Notes: generated by a model not told the origin, from the sequence alone. Shown: positions 50,108 through 59,819, numbered from the stretch's first letter. The stretch is 64,000 nucleotides of DNA from Luteimonas saliphila (GCF_016774335.1 NZ_JAETWA010000026.1:23865-87864), one strand, 5' to 3'. Numbers and translations are program-made.

Positions 50108-52816
50108 TCAGGAGGCCGTCTCGTCGTCCTGCGAGACCGGGAGCCGGACCAGCATCAGCCCCGGTTCGTCCGGGTCCGGACTGATGTGGAAGCCGAGCTG
50201 CTCGCACATCGCCAGCATGCCGCGGTTCTGGCGCAGCACCTGGCCTTCGACCTCGTGCAGGCCCAGCCAGCCGGCGACCTCGATCATGATCTTCATCAGC
50301 TGCCAACCCAGGCCCTGGCCCTTGAGGTCGCTGCGCACGAGGATCCCGTACTCGCCCGCCTCGTAGTTGGCGTCGGCATGCAGGCGCACCGCGCCGAGCA
50401 TCGCGCCGGACCCGTCCAGCGCCAGCAGCGCGATCGAGCGCGCGTAGTCCATCTGGGTCAGTCGGGCGATGAACTCGTGGCTGAAGTGCTTGACCGACTG
50501 GAAGAAGCGCAGGCGCAGGTCCTCGTCGGTGACGTGGGTGAAGAACTCGCGGAACAGCTCCTCGTCTTCCGGGCGCACCGGGCGCACCGACACCGGCGTG
50601 CCGTCGGCCAGGGCGATGCTGCGCTCCAGCTCGCTGGGGTAGGGGAAGATCGCGAAGCGCGGATGACCACGGCCCTTGTGCAAGGGCTCGACCGGGCCGA
50701 CCAGGATGCGCGCGTCGACCGCGACCACGCCGTCGGCGTCGGCCAGCAGCGGGTTCAGGCTCATCTGCCGGATCTCCGGCACGTCCGCGGCCAGTTGCGC
50801 CAGTTTCACCAGGGCCAGGGCGATCCCGCGCTCGTCGGCGGCGGGCTGGTTGCGATGCGCCTTGAGCCGCCGCGCCACCCGCGTGCGCGCGATCAGTTCG
50901 TGCGCCAGGCGCAGGTCCAGCGGCGGCAGGCCCAGCGCGAGGTCGTCGACCACGCGCACCGCGGTGCCGCCGCGGCCGAAGACCACCACCGGGCCGAACA
51001 CCGGATCGTCGGCGATCGCGGCGATCAGTTCGCGCGCGTTGGGGCGGGTCACCATCGCCTGCACGGTCACGCCGCGGATGCGCGCGTCGGCGCGGCGTTC
51101 GCGCGCCAGCCGCAGCACGTCGACCGCGGCATCGTGCACCGCCTGCGCGCCGGCGAGGTTGAGGCGCACGCCGTCGACCGCGCTCTTGTGCGCGATGTCG
51201 GGCGAATCGATCTTCACCGCCACCATGCGGCCGGCCGCGAGCAGCGGCTGCGCGAGCGCCATCGCGGCCTTCGGATCGGCGGCGGCCAGCGGCGCCGCAT
51301 AGGGCAGGCCATAGGCGGCGAGGATGCGCGCGGTGGCCTGCGGATCGAGCTGCACCTCGCCACGCTCGGCGGCGGCCCGCACCAGCGCGCGCGCGCCGGC
51401 CGCATCCACCGCGAAGTCCGCCGGCAGGCTCGGCGGCGTTTCCATCAGCGCCTGCTGCGCCTCGCGATACCGCACCAGGTGCATGAAGCCGTGCACCGCC
51501 TCGGTCTCCGTCGTGTAACTCGGTACACCTGCGGCATGCAGCGTGGCGTGCGCGGCGGCATCCTCGGCCAGCCACACCGCGAACACCGGCTTGCGCGCGG
51601 CGGCGCCCTTGCGCTGCGCCAGCACGCCGGCCAGCGCGGTGGCCGTTTCCGACGGCGCAGAGAACGCGGTGGGCACGTTGACCACGAGCAGGGCGTCGTT
51701 CTGCGGATCGGACAGCAGCGCGTCGACCGCGGTGGCATAGCGCGCGCCATCGGCGTCGACCACGAGGTCGACCGGATTGTCGTGCGACCAGCCGCCGCGC
51801 AGCAGCGCGTCGAGCGTGGCGATCGTCTCCTGCGAGAGCGTGGCGACGGTTCCGCCCAGCCGCAGCAGTTGCTGCGCCGCGAGTACGCCCACGCCGCCGC
51901 CGTTGCCGAGGATCGCCAGCCGTCTGCCGGGGAAGGTACGCAGCGTGCCCAGCGTTTCCGCGGCCGCGAACAGTTCGTCGAGCGCGTCGACCTGGAGCAG
52001 GCCGGCGCGGCGGAACGCGGCCGCGTGCACGGCTTCCGCCGGCGCAAGTGCTCGCAGGCCGACCTCGGCGATGCTCTGCGGCGCCTGCGGCCGCGCCGAC
52101 TTCACCACCACCACGGGTTTGGCGCGCGCGGCCGCGCGTGCGGCCGACATGAACTTGCGCGCATTGCCGACGTGCTCGACGTAGAGCAGGATCGCGCGGG
52201 TGTGGCGGTCGGTGGCGAGATGATCGAGCAGGTCGGCGAAGTCGACGTCGAGCGCGTCGCCCAGCGACACCACCTTGGAGAACCCGATCGAGCGCGCCAC
52301 GCCCCATTCCACCAGCGCAGCGGCGATCGCGCTCGACTCGGACACCAGCGCGATGTCGCCGGCCTGCGGGGTGCGCGCGGCGATGCTGGCGTTGAGCCTG
52401 GCGTGCGAGGACACGATGCCCAGGCAGTGCGGCCCGAGGATGCGCATCCCGCGCGGGCGCGCCGCGCGTTCGATCGCGGCATTGAACGCGGCGCGGCCGG
52501 TGCCCAGCTGCGCAGTCAGCAGCACCGCCGCGCCCACGCCCAGGACCGCGGCCTCCTCCACCAGTCGCGGCACCACCGCGGGCGGGGCGGTGATGATCGC
52601 CAGGTCCGGCACCCAGGGCAGGTCGCGCAGGCGCTTGACCGTGGCGATGCCGTCGATCTCCCGGTGGCTCGGGGTGACCCAGCCGATCCTGCCGGCGTAA
52701 CCGGAGGCGTGGATGTTGCGCATCACCGCGCGTCCGGCCGAGCGCTCGCGCGGGCTGCCGCCGACGACCGCGACCGCGGCAGGTTCGAAGAGCGACTGGA
52801 GGCGATAGGTGCTCAT
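50108..52816 (-). CDS. pat: Protein lysine acetyltransferase Pat (NDP-forming acyl-CoA synthetase-like + GNAT)
   Basis: A 902-residue fusion. The first ~690 residues resemble ADP-forming acetyl-CoA synthetase: a CoA-binding domain (FEPAAVAVVGGSPRERSAGRAVM), ligase-CoA domains (GHARLNASI-type region, GNGGGVGVLAAQQLLRLGG) and an ATP-grasp-like part (AVKIDSPDIAHKSAVDGVRLNL). The last ~200 residues are a GNAT acetyltransferase (VRPVRPEDEELFREFF, YGILVRSDLKGQGLGWQLM). This is the layout of Salmonella Pat and E. coli PatZ/YfiQ, which acetylate and inactivate Acs. In the phosphohistidine-equivalent position I see GPHCLG, a segment where Pat enzymes are usually inactive as ligases. It probably modifies Lys608 of Acs. 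Confidence 0.9.
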   Translation of the reverse strand: MSTYRLQSLFEPAAVAVVGGSPRERSAGRAVMRNIHASGYAGRIGWVTPSHREIDGIATVKRLRDLPWVPDLAIITAPPAVVPRLVEEAAVLGVGAAVLLTAQLGTGRAAFNAAIERAARPRGMRILGPHCLGIVSSHARLNASIAARTPQAGDIALVSESSAIAAALVEWGVARSIGFSKVVSLGDALDVDFADLLDHLATDRHTRAILLYVEHVGNARKFMSAARAAARAKPVVVVKSARPQAPQSIAEVGLRALAPAEAVHAAAFRRAGLLQVDALDELFAAAETLGTLRTFPGRRLAILGNGGGVGVLAAQQLLRLGGTVATLSQETIATLDALLRGGWSHDNPVDLVVDADGARYATAVDALLSDPQNDALLVVNVPTAFSAPSETATALAGVLAQRKGAAARKPVFAVWLAEDAAAHATLHAAGVPSYTTETEAVHGFMHLVRYREAQQALMETPPSLPADFAVDAAGARALVRAAAERGEVQLDPQATARILAAYGLPYAAPLAAADPKAAMALAQPLLAAGRMVAVKIDSPDIAHKSAVDGVRLNLAGAQAVHDAAVDVLRLARERRADARIRGVTVQAMVTRPNARELIAAIADDPVFGPVVVFGRGGTAVRVVDDLALGLPPLDLRLAHELIARTRVARRLKAHRNQPAADERGIALALVKLAQLAADVPEIRQMSLNPLLADADGVVAVDARILVGPVEPLHKGRGHPRFAIFPYPSELERSIALADGTPVSVRPVRPEDEELFREFFTHVTDEDLRLRFFQSVKHFSHEFIARLTQMDYARSIALLALDGSGAMLGAVRLHADANYEAGEYGILVRSDLKGQGLGWQLMKIMIEVAGWLGLHEVEGQVLRQNRGMLAMCEQLGFHISPDPDEPGLMLVRLPVSQDDETAS

Positions 52817-52850
52817 GGGCACAGTATCGCGCGCGGTCGGTACGGCGGCA

Positions 52851-53252
52851 TCAATTCCGGATCCGGCGCAACACCAGCGTGTACTGCTGCTACTGCTGCG
52901 GGCGGCCTTCGGCGTCGCTCCAGCGCTGGACGACCTCGAGGGTGTCCCCGGGCCCACTCGACCACTAGAACGCGCTCGGCACCTCGACCGGCTCGAACGA
53001 TGCTGCGTCCGCGTCGATCGCGTTCGCGCGCCAGCTGAACCCATTCCAGATCGAGGTCACGACCCCGTCCGCGAACGCGACCGTGCTCGAATCCGTCGTC
53101 TCGGCTTAGCAGGCGTCGGCGTAACGCGTGGAGCGCAGCGTCGCCGTGTCGACGAAGGCGTCCTCCTCGAAGAACGACGCGCCGTTCGGACCATTGCCGG
53201 TCCAGCGGCCCTCGAGGAACGCGAGCCGCCGGAACTGGTCGAGGGTGAACAT
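52851..53252 (-). pseudogene. DUF6265-like gene with three in-frame nonsense codons
   Basis: Reading leftward from the ATG at 53252 gives FTLDQFRRLAFLEGRWTG, a start typical of small DUF6265/lipocalin-like proteins. After RYADAC there is TAA (53106-53108). The same frame goes on with sensible protein text (VVTSIWNGFSWRANAIDAD) to TAG (52965-52967), then WSSGPGDTLEVVQRWSDAEG to TAG (52890-52892) and QQYTLVLRRIRN, ending at TGA 52851. The frame is never shifted, and the ~133-codon span suits the family. Three independent nonsense changes make this a young pseudogene; readthrough is unlikely. Confidence 0.85.
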
Positions 53253-53295
53253 GGGTATGGCGGCGGGTCCGGATCGACGCCGTGCCGCCGCGGCG

Positions 53296-54207
53296 CTAAC
53301 GGCGCCGCAGCCGCTCCAGTACGCCATCGAGCGCCTCCAGGCCGGCGTAATGGATCACCAGCTTGCCGCGGTTGCCGCGACCGTTGCTGATGCTGACCCT
53401 GGCGCCGAGCGTTTCCGACAGTTCGTTCTCGAGCGTGGCGATGTCGGGCGAGGTCGCGCCCTTGCCGCCGGCCGCCTTCTTCGGCGTCGTCGGCACCTTG
53501 CCCGCGGCGAACTGCGCGGCGCGGTGCTCGACCTCGCGCACCGACCAGCCGCGTTCGGCGGCTTCGGACGCGAGCTTGCTGGCCAGGTCGGGCGAAAGCG
53601 TCAGCAGCGCGCGGGCGTGGCCCATCTCCAGGCGGCGCGCCTCGAGCAGGGCGCGGATCGCCGGCGGCAGTTCCAGCAGCCGCAGCAGGTTCGACACCGC
53701 CGCGCGCGAGCGACCGACGGTTTCGGCCGCGGCGGCGTGGGTGAGGTCGAACTCCTCGATCAGCCGCTGCAGCGCCTGCGCCTCCTCCAGGGGATTGAGG
53801 TCCTCGCGCTGGATGTTCTCGATCAGCGCCATCGCCACCACGGTGCGGTCGTCGACCTCGCGCACTACCGCCGGGATCTCGGCCAGGCCGGCTTCCTTCG
53901 ACGCGCGCCAGCGGCGTTCGCCGGCGATGATCTCGTAGGTGCGGTCCGCCAGCGCGCGCACCACGATCGGCTGGATCACGCCCTGGGAGCGGATCGACTC
54001 GGCCAGCTCGGACAGCTTGTCGCTGTCCCAGTGCTTGCGCGGCTGGTACTTGCCGGGGCGCATCGCGTCGACCGGCAGCGTGCGCAGCGTGTCTTCGGGC
54101 GTGGCCTCGAGCCTGGGAGCGTCGGCCGCGGCCTTGGGGCCGAGCAGCGCTTCCAGGCCGCGGCCGAGGCCGCGCTTCCTGGCCGGCGCGGACTTCGCGG
54201 TGCTCAT
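53296..54207 (-). CDS. parB: Chromosome-partitioning protein ParB
   Basis: A 303-residue ParB. The N-terminal KRGLGRGLEALLGP precedes the ParB/Srx CTP-binding domain with PGKYQPRKHWDSDKLSELAESI and EIIAGERRWRASKEAGL, then the helix-turn-helix (LTHAAAAETVGRSRAAVSNLLRLLELP) and a basic dimerisation domain ending LDGVLERLRRR. It binds parS sites and acts with ParA in chromosome segregation. Its ATG overlaps the parA stop by 4 bp. Confidence 0.97.
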   Translation of the reverse strand: MSTAKSAPARKRGLGRGLEALLGPKAAADAPRLEATPEDTLRTLPVDAMRPGKYQPRKHWDSDKLSELAESIRSQGVIQPIVVRALADRTYEIIAGERRWRASKEAGLAEIPAVVREVDDRTVVAMALIENIQREDLNPLEEAQALQRLIEEFDLTHAAAAETVGRSRAAVSNLLRLLELPPAIRALLEARRLEMGHARALLTLSPDLASKLASEAAERGWSVREVEHRAAQFAAGKVPTTPKKAAGGKGATSPDIATLENELSETLGARVSISNGRGNRGKLVIHYAGLEALDGVLERLRRR

Positions 54208-55043
54208 GCCGGGGTCTCCGTCAAGGTGTCGTCCTTCTTCTGTGGGTCGGTGGCGGCCCCCGCGCCCGCCTGCTGGTTGCGTTCGCGCTGGCGGCGCAAC
54301 ACCTCGCCGGCGAGGCCGAGGTAGGCGATGCCGCCGCGCGAGCCGCGGTCGTAGCCGATGATGCTCTGGCCGTGGCTCGGCGCCTCCGCCAGACGTACGT
54401 TGCGCGGCACGATGGTGCGGAACACCTTGTCGCCGAAATGCTGCACCAGCTCGGCCGAGACCGCGTTGGCGAGGTTGTTGCGAACGTCGAACATGGTGCG
54501 CAGCACGCCTTCGATCTCCAACTGCGGGTTGAGCCGCTCCTTCAGCGCGTCGATCGTCTGCAGCAATGCGCTCAGGCCTTCCAGTGCGTAGTACTCGCAC
54601 TGCATCGGCACCAGCACCGAATCGGACGCGGTCAACGCATTGAGCGTGAGCAACGACAACGCCGGCGGGCAGTCGACGATGATGAAGTCGTAGCGCCCGC
54701 GCAAGGGATCGAGCGCGCGCTTGAGCCGCTGCTCGCGCCCTTCCTCGTCCATCAGTTCGATCTCGGCCGCGGTCAGGTCGGTGTTGCCCGGCAGCAGGTC
54801 GTAGCCCTCCGCCGTTTCCATGATCGCGTCCTCGGCGTGCACTTCCTCCAGCAGCACGTCGCAGGTCGAGGCGTGCAGGTCGCGCTTGTCGATGCCGCTG
54901 CCCATGGTGGCGTTGCCCTGGGCGTCGAGGTCGATCAGCAGCACGCGCTTGGGCGTGGCCGCCAGCGCCGCGGCCAGGTTCACCGCGGTGGTGGTCTTGC
55001 CGACGCCGCCTTTCTGGTTGGCAATGGCGATGATGCGGGCCAT
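54204..55043 (-). CDS. parA: Chromosome-partitioning ATPase ParA
   Basis: A 279-residue deviant Walker-type ATPase. It has IANQKGGVGKTTTAVNLAAAL (deviant Walker A), VLLIDLDAQGNATMGSG, FIIVDCPPALSLLTLNAL (Walker B) and a Gln/Ala-rich C-terminal tail after RRQRERNQQAG. It drives ParB-parS complexes along the nucleoid. It sits between rsmG and parB on one strand, the common rsmG-parA-parB order near many bacterial origins, though no DnaA-box cluster or parS is visible here. Confidence 0.97.
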   Translation of the reverse strand: MARIIAIANQKGGVGKTTTAVNLAAALAATPKRVLLIDLDAQGNATMGSGIDKRDLHASTCDVLLEEVHAEDAIMETAEGYDLLPGNTDLTAAEIELMDEEGREQRLKRALDPLRGRYDFIIVDCPPALSLLTLNALTASDSVLVPMQCEYYALEGLSALLQTIDALKERLNPQLEIEGVLRTMFDVRNNLANAVSAELVQHFGDKVFRTIVPRNVRLAEAPSHGQSIIGYDRGSRGGIAYLGLAGEVLRRQRERNQQAGAGAATDPQKKDDTLTETPA

Positions 55044-55287
55044 GGGGTCCGGGTGCCTCGGGTAGCGGCGGGAGTTGGCCGCAAGACGGCGGCCCGGACA
55101 GGGGATTATGCCGCGCCGCGGACGGAATCGGCGTGCGCCGATGCCAAACCGCCGCCGCGGGCGACGTTCCTGGAGGCGCCGCGCGCTTTCTTTTGCCGTC
55201 CGCCGCCGCGGACCGCCGCGGGCCAGGGTTCCGGAAGCGGCCTGCGCGTGTGCGCTCCCGCCCGGGGCGGCGAGTGCGATCCGATCC

Positions 55288-55929
55288 TCAATCCTCCCGC
55301 GCCACCACCACCAGATGCCGCTCCGCCGCCAGCCCCGGCACCCGCAGCGGATGGACGGCCTCGACCCGCCAGCCGGAGGGCAGGGCCGCGATCTCGGCGT
55401 CCGGGCGTGCGCCCTTCATCGCCAGCAGCCGGCCGCCGGGCGCCAGCAGCTGGCCGCCGACGGCGAGGATGTCGCCCAGCGTGGCCAGCGCGCGCGCCGT
55501 GATCGCCCGGTAGGCGCCCGGTTCGTCCAGCGCCTCGGCGCGCGATTCGGCCACGCGCGCATTGCCCAGCCGCAGCTGCCGCACCGCCTCGCGCAGGAAA
55601 CGCGCCTTCTTGCCGTTGGATTCGACCAGGGTCACCTGCAGCGCCGGACACGCGATCGCCAGCGGGATGCCGGGCAGGCCCGGGCCGCTGCCGAGATCGG
55701 CCAGGTTGCCGATGCCGGCCACGTGCGGCTGCATCGCCAGCGAATCGAGCAGGTGCAGGGTGACCATCTGCCGCGGGTCGCGGATCGCGGTCAGGTTGTA
55801 GGTGGCGTTCCAGCGCTGCAGCAGGGACAGGTAGGCGAGCAGCGGGTCGGCCAGCACGGGATCGAGGCCCAGCGCGACCAGGCCGGATTCGATGGGCGCG
55901 CGCAGCGGGTCCGGGGGCGGTTGCGTCAT
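55288..55929 (-). CDS. rsmG: 16S rRNA (guanine527-N7)-methyltransferase
   Basis: A 213-residue class I methyltransferase. [26 protein letters not shown] is the family N-terminal signature, [21 protein letters not shown] binds S-adenosylmethionine, and [18 protein letters not shown] and [13 protein letters not shown] follow. It methylates G527 of 16S rRNA. Its stop lies 244 bp before parA; that gap holds no recognisable gene. Confidence 0.96.
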   Translation of the reverse strand: MTQPPPDPLRAPIESGLVALGLDPVLADPLLAYLSLLQRWNATYNLTAIRDPRQMVTLHLLDSLAMQPHVAGIGNLADLGSGPGLPGIPLAIACPALQVTLVESNGKKARFLREAVRQLRLGNARVAESRAEALDEPGAYRAITARALATLGDILAVGGQLLAPGGRLLAMKGARPDAEIAALPSGWRVEAVHPLRVPGLAAERHLVVVARED

Positions 55930-55991
55930 CGCGCCATTGTAGGAGCGCCGGACGCCGGCTCGCCGCGCGTCGTGCCGCCCCGGGTCTGCGG

Positions 55992-56579
55992 CTAACGCGG
56001 GCGCCAGGCCAGGGTGGCGAGGTAGCCCGGCGCCGGCGCGAACGCGTGCAGGCGCCAGTCCCCGGGCGCGCCGAGCTCCGGATCGCAGCGGTGCAACCGC
56101 CATCCCTCGCCGTCGGGCGTGAACTCCAGCCGCTCCAGTCCGAAGGCGATGCCGCGGCCATGCGCCTTGAGCACCGCTTCCTTGGCGCACCACAGGCGCA
56201 CGAACCAGGCTTCGGCCCCGTCGTGTGGCAGTTGGGCGAGCTGCGCGGCCTCGGCGGGCGTGAAGAACCGGCGGGCCAGGGTCATCGCGTTCGGGCGCGG
56301 GCGGAGCCATTCGATGTCGGCACCGACGTGGGCGCCGTGCGCGAGCGCCACCAGCAGCCGTTCGCCGCTGTGGCTCCAGTTGGCGTCGAGGCCGGCGTGC
56401 GCCGGCCCCAGGTGCGGGCGCCCGTGCGCGTCGCGCCACAGCGCGAGCGCGTCCTCCGGCACCGCGAGCTGTGCCGCCAGCCACGCCCGCGCCGCCGGTT
56501 CGGCGGGTTCGCCACGTCGGTACGGCGCCCACGCGCAGCGCACGGGGCCGACGTCGAGGCAGGAGTCGGCAGGGGCCAT
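55992..56579 (-). CDS. 4'-phosphopantetheinyl transferase (Sfp type)
   Basis: A 195-residue enzyme that transfers the phosphopantetheine arm from CoA to carrier proteins. The two-part fold shows [14 protein letters not shown], the metal-binding GADIEWL, and [19 protein letters not shown] (W-x-x-KEA motif). It is close in length to AcpT/HetI types. ATG 56579 is chosen; TTG codons extend the frame by three residues. It diverges from an acyl-activating enzyme with an 87-bp gap, so the two probably serve the same carrier-protein pathway. Confidence 0.9.
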   Translation of the reverse strand: MAPADSCLDVGPVRCAWAPYRRGEPAEPAARAWLAAQLAVPEDALALWRDAHGRPHLGPAHAGLDANWSHSGERLLVALAHGAHVGADIEWLRPRPNAMTLARRFFTPAEAAQLAQLPHDGAEAWFVRLWCAKEAVLKAHGRGIAFGLERLEFTPDGEGWRLHRCDPELGAPGDWRLHAFAPAPGYLATLAWRPR

Positions 56580-56666
56580 CGACAACAACGCTTTTCCGGG
56601 GATGCGGGGCTGCAGCGTAAGCTAGGGGCAGGCCGGGGTGAACTCCGGAACCGCCGGTCGGGGAAG

Positions 56667-58046
56667 ATGTCCGCAGTCGTCCAGCACAAGCCAGCACCCG
56701 GTCCGAACGCGCCGCCGCTGCCTGCGGGCGATGCCGGCGGTACGTTCGCATTCGATGCCGGGGGCACCACCTCCCGCGCCGGCTTCGCCGCACACGTGCG
56801 CGCGCTCGCCGCTCGCCTGCCCGACGCAGCGCATGCGGTGAACCTGTGCGAGGACCGCTACCGGTTCCTGGTCGCGTTCTGCGCGGCCGCGGTGCGCGGG
56901 CAGGTGAACCTGCTGCCACCGACGCGCACCCGTACCGCGATCGACGAGGTGCGCGCGCGCTATCCCGACAGCTACTGCATCGGCGACGGCGACGCCTGCG
57001 GTTGCGACGCGCCGCTCGAGGATCCCGGGGCGCATTTCGTGCATCTGCCGGCCGACCTGCCTGCGCTCGAAGGCGTGCCGCTGCGGATCGACGAGGCGGC
57101 GGTGGTCGCGATCGGCTTCACCTCCGGCAGCACCGGCGCGCCCACGGCGAACGCCAAGACCCTGGGTTCGCTGCGCATCAGCACCGCGCAGAACCACGCC
57201 GCGCTCGCCGGCCTGTGGGTGCCGGGCGCGGCGCCGCACGTGGTGGCCACGGTGCCGCCGCAGCACATGTACGGCGTGGAGCTGTCGGTGATGCTGCCGC
57301 TGCTCACGGACGCGGCGGTGCACCGTGGGCGGCCGTTCTTTCCCGAGGACATCGCGCGCGCGCTGCGCGATGCCACCGGCGCGCGCCTGCTGGTGACCAC
57401 GCCCGTGCACCTGCGCGCGCTGCTCGCCTCCGGGGTGGCGCTGCCGCCTCTGGCGGGAATCGTCACCGCCACCGCACCGCTGCCGCAGGCGCTGGCGGCG
57501 CAGGCCGAAGCGCGCTACGGCTGCGAGGTGCGCGAGACCTTCGGGTCCACCGAAACCTGCATCTTCGCCAGCCGCCGCACGGCCCGGGAGGAGGCGTGGA
57601 CCCCGTACCCCGGCGTCCGGCTGCAGCCGCAACCCGACGGCACCCTGGTGTCGGCCGCGCACCTCGCCCGGCCGGTCCTGCTGGCCGACCTGGTCGAAGT
57701 GCATGGCGATGGACGCTTCGTGCTGCGGGGGCGCCAGGCCGACCTGCTGGAGATCGCAGGCAAGCGCGCATCGCTGGCCGACCTCACGCGCCGCCTGCTG
57801 GAGGTGCCCGGCGTGCGCGACGGGGTGGTGTTCCAGCTCGACGAAGAGGTCGCGGGGGTGCGCCGCATCGCAGCGGCCTACGTCAGCGATGCGCTCGACG
57901 AGGACGCGGTGCGCGCGGCCCTGCGCCGCAGCATCGATCCCGTGTTCCTGCCGCGGCCGTTGCGGCGCGTGCCGGCGCTGCCGCGCAACGAGACCGGGAA
58001 GCTGCCGCGCGCGGCGCTGTTGCGCCTGTTGCGGAGCGATCCCTAG
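56667..58046 (+). CDS. AMP-dependent acyl-activating enzyme (aryl-polyene/xanthomonadin type)
   Basis: A 459-residue ANL-superfamily enzyme. [19 protein letters not shown] is a modified AMP-binding loop in which the usual KG is replaced by [34 protein letters not shown] and [18 protein letters not shown] (catalytic Lys region) are intact. It is shorter than standard acyl-CoA ligases and resembles XanA2/ApeI-like enzymes from pigment clusters. The ATG follows GGGGAAG. Together with the divergent phosphopantetheinyl transferase it could load a carrier protein, but no other pigment gene is in the window. Confidence 0.8.
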   Translation: MSAVVQHKPAPGPNAPPLPAGDAGGTFAFDAGGTTSRAGFAAHVRALAARLPDAAHAVNLCEDRYRFLVAFCAAAVRGQVNLLPPTRTRTAIDEVRARYPDSYCIGDGDACGCDAPLEDPGAHFVHLPADLPALEGVPLRIDEAAVVAIGFTSGSTGAPTANAKTLGSLRISTAQNHAALAGLWVPGAAPHVVATVPPQHMYGVELSVMLPLLTDAAVHRGRPFFPEDIARALRDATGARLLVTTPVHLRALLASGVALPPLAGIVTATAPLPQALAAQAEARYGCEVRETFGSTETCIFASRRTAREEAWTPYPGVRLQPQPDGTLVSAAHLARPVLLADLVEVHGDGRFVLRGRQADLLEIAGKRASLADLTRRLLEVPGVRDGVVFQLDEEVAGVRRIAAAYVSDALDEDAVRAALRRSIDPVFLPRPLRRVPALPRNETGKLPRAALLRLLRSDP

Positions 58047-58177
58047 CCGCCACGGACACGGGTGCGCCCCGCCGGAACCTCGCAGACGCCGCCATCACGG
58101 CGGTTCTGTCAGCCTCTTTTCCGCTCCCCTGTTTCGCCGGGATGCGCGCGCCATCCCATCCAGAAAGGAGATCCTGC

Positions 58178-58435
58178 ATGAACTTCATCATTTACCTGAT
58201 CGTGGGCGGCATCGCGGGTTGGCTCGCGAGCATCCTCATGCGTACCGATGGCCAGCAGGGCATCATTCTCAATGTGGTCGTAGGCATCATCGGTGGTTTC
58301 ATCGGTGGCTGGCTGCTGCCGATGGTCGGCTTCGGCCTGGGCGGCGGCTGGATCGGCTTCCTGATCACCGCGCTGATCGGTGCGATCGTGCTGCTGGCCA
58401 TCGTCAATCTGTTCCGGCGCGGCAGCGTGCGCTGA
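58178..58435 (+). CDS. GlsB/YeaQ/YmgE-family stress membrane protein
   Basis: An 85-residue, glycine-rich membrane protein: IIYLIVGGIAGWLASILMRTD, a central VVVGIIGGFIGGWLLP and a last helix LITALIGAIVLLAIVNLFRRG. These small 'transglycosylase-associated' proteins are induced by stress; their function is unknown. AGAAAGGAG lies ten bases before the ATG, and a strong terminator follows 27 bases after the stop, so it is a single-gene transcript. Confidence 0.9.
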   Translation: MNFIIYLIVGGIAGWLASILMRTDGQQGIILNVVVGIIGGFIGGWLLPMVGFGLGGGWIGFLITALIGAIVLLAIVNLFRRGSVR

Positions 58436-58461
58436 ACCGCGCGCCCAACGCACCGTTCGAA

Positions 58462-58497
58462 CACGAAAAAGCCCGGCGATAGCCGGGCTTTTTCGTG
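58462..58497 (+). terminator. Strong terminator after the GlsB-like gene
   Basis: A perfect 16-bp stem (CACGAAAAAGCCCGGC / GCCGGGCTTTTTCGTG) with a GATA loop. The A and T tracts make it a likely bidirectional Rho-independent terminator. Confidence 0.92.
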
Positions 58498-58603
58498 TCC
58501 GCCTTCGCATCGATGAACCGGCCGCGACCGGACGCGCGGGTTTCACGGGCGGTTGCGGAGTCGCATACCAGCATGCGCGTTCCCCCTTCGACAGGAGTGC
58601 GTG

Positions 58604-59050
58604 ATGCAGACCTTCCGCAAGTTTCGCAGCAGGAAGAACACCGGAGCCTGGCTCGCTCTCGCCCTGTTCGCCGCAGGCGGCACCGCGATGGCGCAGGATG
58701 CGTTGACCGCCGCACAGGTGCGCACGCAGCTCGAGGCGCAGGGCTACACCCACGTCAACGACGTCGAGTTCGACGACGGCATGTGGACCGCCGATGCGCG
58801 CAGCGCCGACGGCAACCGGGTCGGGCTGTCGATCGATCCGCGGACCGGCGCCGTCTATCCGGACGAGCAGGTCTCGAACCTGGGCAAGGCCGATGTCGAG
58901 GCGAAACTGGTCGCCGCCGGCTACAGCAAGGTGCACGACATCGAGTTCGACGACGGCGTGTGGAAGGCCGAGGCCGACGATCCGGCGGGCAAGCAGGTCG
59001 AGCTTCGGCTGGATCCCGTCGATGGCCGCATCATCGGCAAGGACGACTGA
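58604..59050 (+). CDS. Exported protein with two PepSY-like repeats
   Basis: A 148-residue secreted protein. The signal peptide (GAWLALALFAAGGTAMAQ) is followed by two similar ~55-residue units: LTAAQVRTQLEAQGYTHVND with VEFDDGMWTADARS, and LGKADVEAKLVAAGYSKVHD with IEFDDGVWKAEADD, each ending in a GxVYP/GRIIG strand. These are PepSY domains, which often inhibit proteases or bind peptides in the envelope. CAGGAG lies seven bases before the ATG. A hairpin at 59084 follows. Confidence 0.88.
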   Translation: MQTFRKFRSRKNTGAWLALALFAAGGTAMAQDALTAAQVRTQLEAQGYTHVNDVEFDDGMWTADARSADGNRVGLSIDPRTGAVYPDEQVSNLGKADVEAKLVAAGYSKVHDIEFDDGVWKAEADDPAGKQVELRLDPVDGRIIGKDD

Positions 59051-59083
59051 CGGCCTGCGCACGGCGCCGTTGCGCGCGATCGA

Positions 59084-59112
59084 GACGATGCCCGGTACCG
59101 CCGGGCATCGTC
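59084..59112. terminator. Hairpin between convergent genes
   Basis: A perfect 12-bp stem (GACGATGCCCGG / CCGGGCATCGTC) with loop TACCG lies between the PepSY gene and the convergent reductase gene. No T tract is present; bidirectional termination is plausible. Confidence 0.65.
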
Positions 59113-59131
59113 GTCTGCGGGCAATGCCGGC

Positions 59132-59707
59132 TCAGGCGAAGCGGTAGGCCAGCAACTGTGCACCCGAGCCGAACGTGCGTGCGGCCTCCAGCGCCAGGGC
59201 CCGTTGGCCGAGATCGGCGGGCGCGAACGAGCGGCCCGCGCCGATCAGCACCGGCAGCACGCGCAGGCGCAAACGGTCCACCGCGCCGGCGCGCAGCAGC
59301 GCATCCGTCAACGTCAGGCTGCCCCAGACGATGATGTCGCCGTCGATCCCGCGGCGCAGCGACTGCAGCGCGGCGACGCCGTCGCCACGCAGGATCCGCG
59401 CGCTGTCGCCGCGCGTGCCCCACGACGCCGTCGCCAGCGTCGAGGAGACCACGTACTTCGGTAGCGCATTGATCGGCGCGGCCACGCGTTCGGCCTCCGG
59501 CGAGGTGCCCGGCCAGTACGCCTCGAACATGCCGTAGGTGATGCGGCCCAGTACGATCGCCTCCACCGGATCGAGCATGCGCATCTGTTCGTCCTCCATC
59601 TCCGGGTCCCGCAGCTCGCCGGACGAGCCGAAGAACCCGATGCCACCGTCGGGCTCCGCGGCGTAGCCGTCGGCGCTGACGATCTGTTCGACGATGATCC
59701 TGCCCAT
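59132..59707 (-). CDS. RibD/dihydrofolate-reductase-fold protein
   Basis: A 191-residue protein of the RibD C-terminal family (YyaP/YwjB-like). It has IIVEQIVSADGYAAEPDGGIGFF, EAIVLGRITYGMFEAYWPG, KYVVSSTLATASWGT, IIVWGSLTLTDALLRAGAVDRLRLRVLPVLIGAGRSF. The fold is that of NADPH-dependent reductases, but the physiological substrate of this group is unknown. AAGAGG precedes the ATG at 59707. It diverges from an FMN reductase gene with a 112-bp gap. Confidence 0.88.
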   Translation of the reverse strand: MGRIIVEQIVSADGYAAEPDGGIGFFGSSGELRDPEMEDEQMRMLDPVEAIVLGRITYGMFEAYWPGTSPEAERVAAPINALPKYVVSSTLATASWGTRGDSARILRGDGVAALQSLRRGIDGDIIVWGSLTLTDALLRAGAVDRLRLRVLPVLIGAGRSFAPADLGQRALALEAARTFGSGAQLLAYRFA

Positions 59708-59819
59708 GGAAGAACCTCTTGCGGGGGTGTCCATCACGACGAACGGCTGCGGGCCGATTCGACATCGCTGTCGCCGTGGCGGCGCGCTAGCATGGTGGGG
59801 CACACGAGGACCCCGCACG

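Noticed and set aside
52884..52900. CAGCAG-TAG-CAGCAG tract as a functional repeat
   Set aside because: It is the glutamine stretch of the DUF6265-like pseudogene with one codon turned into TAG; no expansion is seen.
49898..53038. Long open frame opposite pat
   Set aside because: Covers the coding sequence of Pat on the other strand and gives Arg/Gln/His-rich text only.
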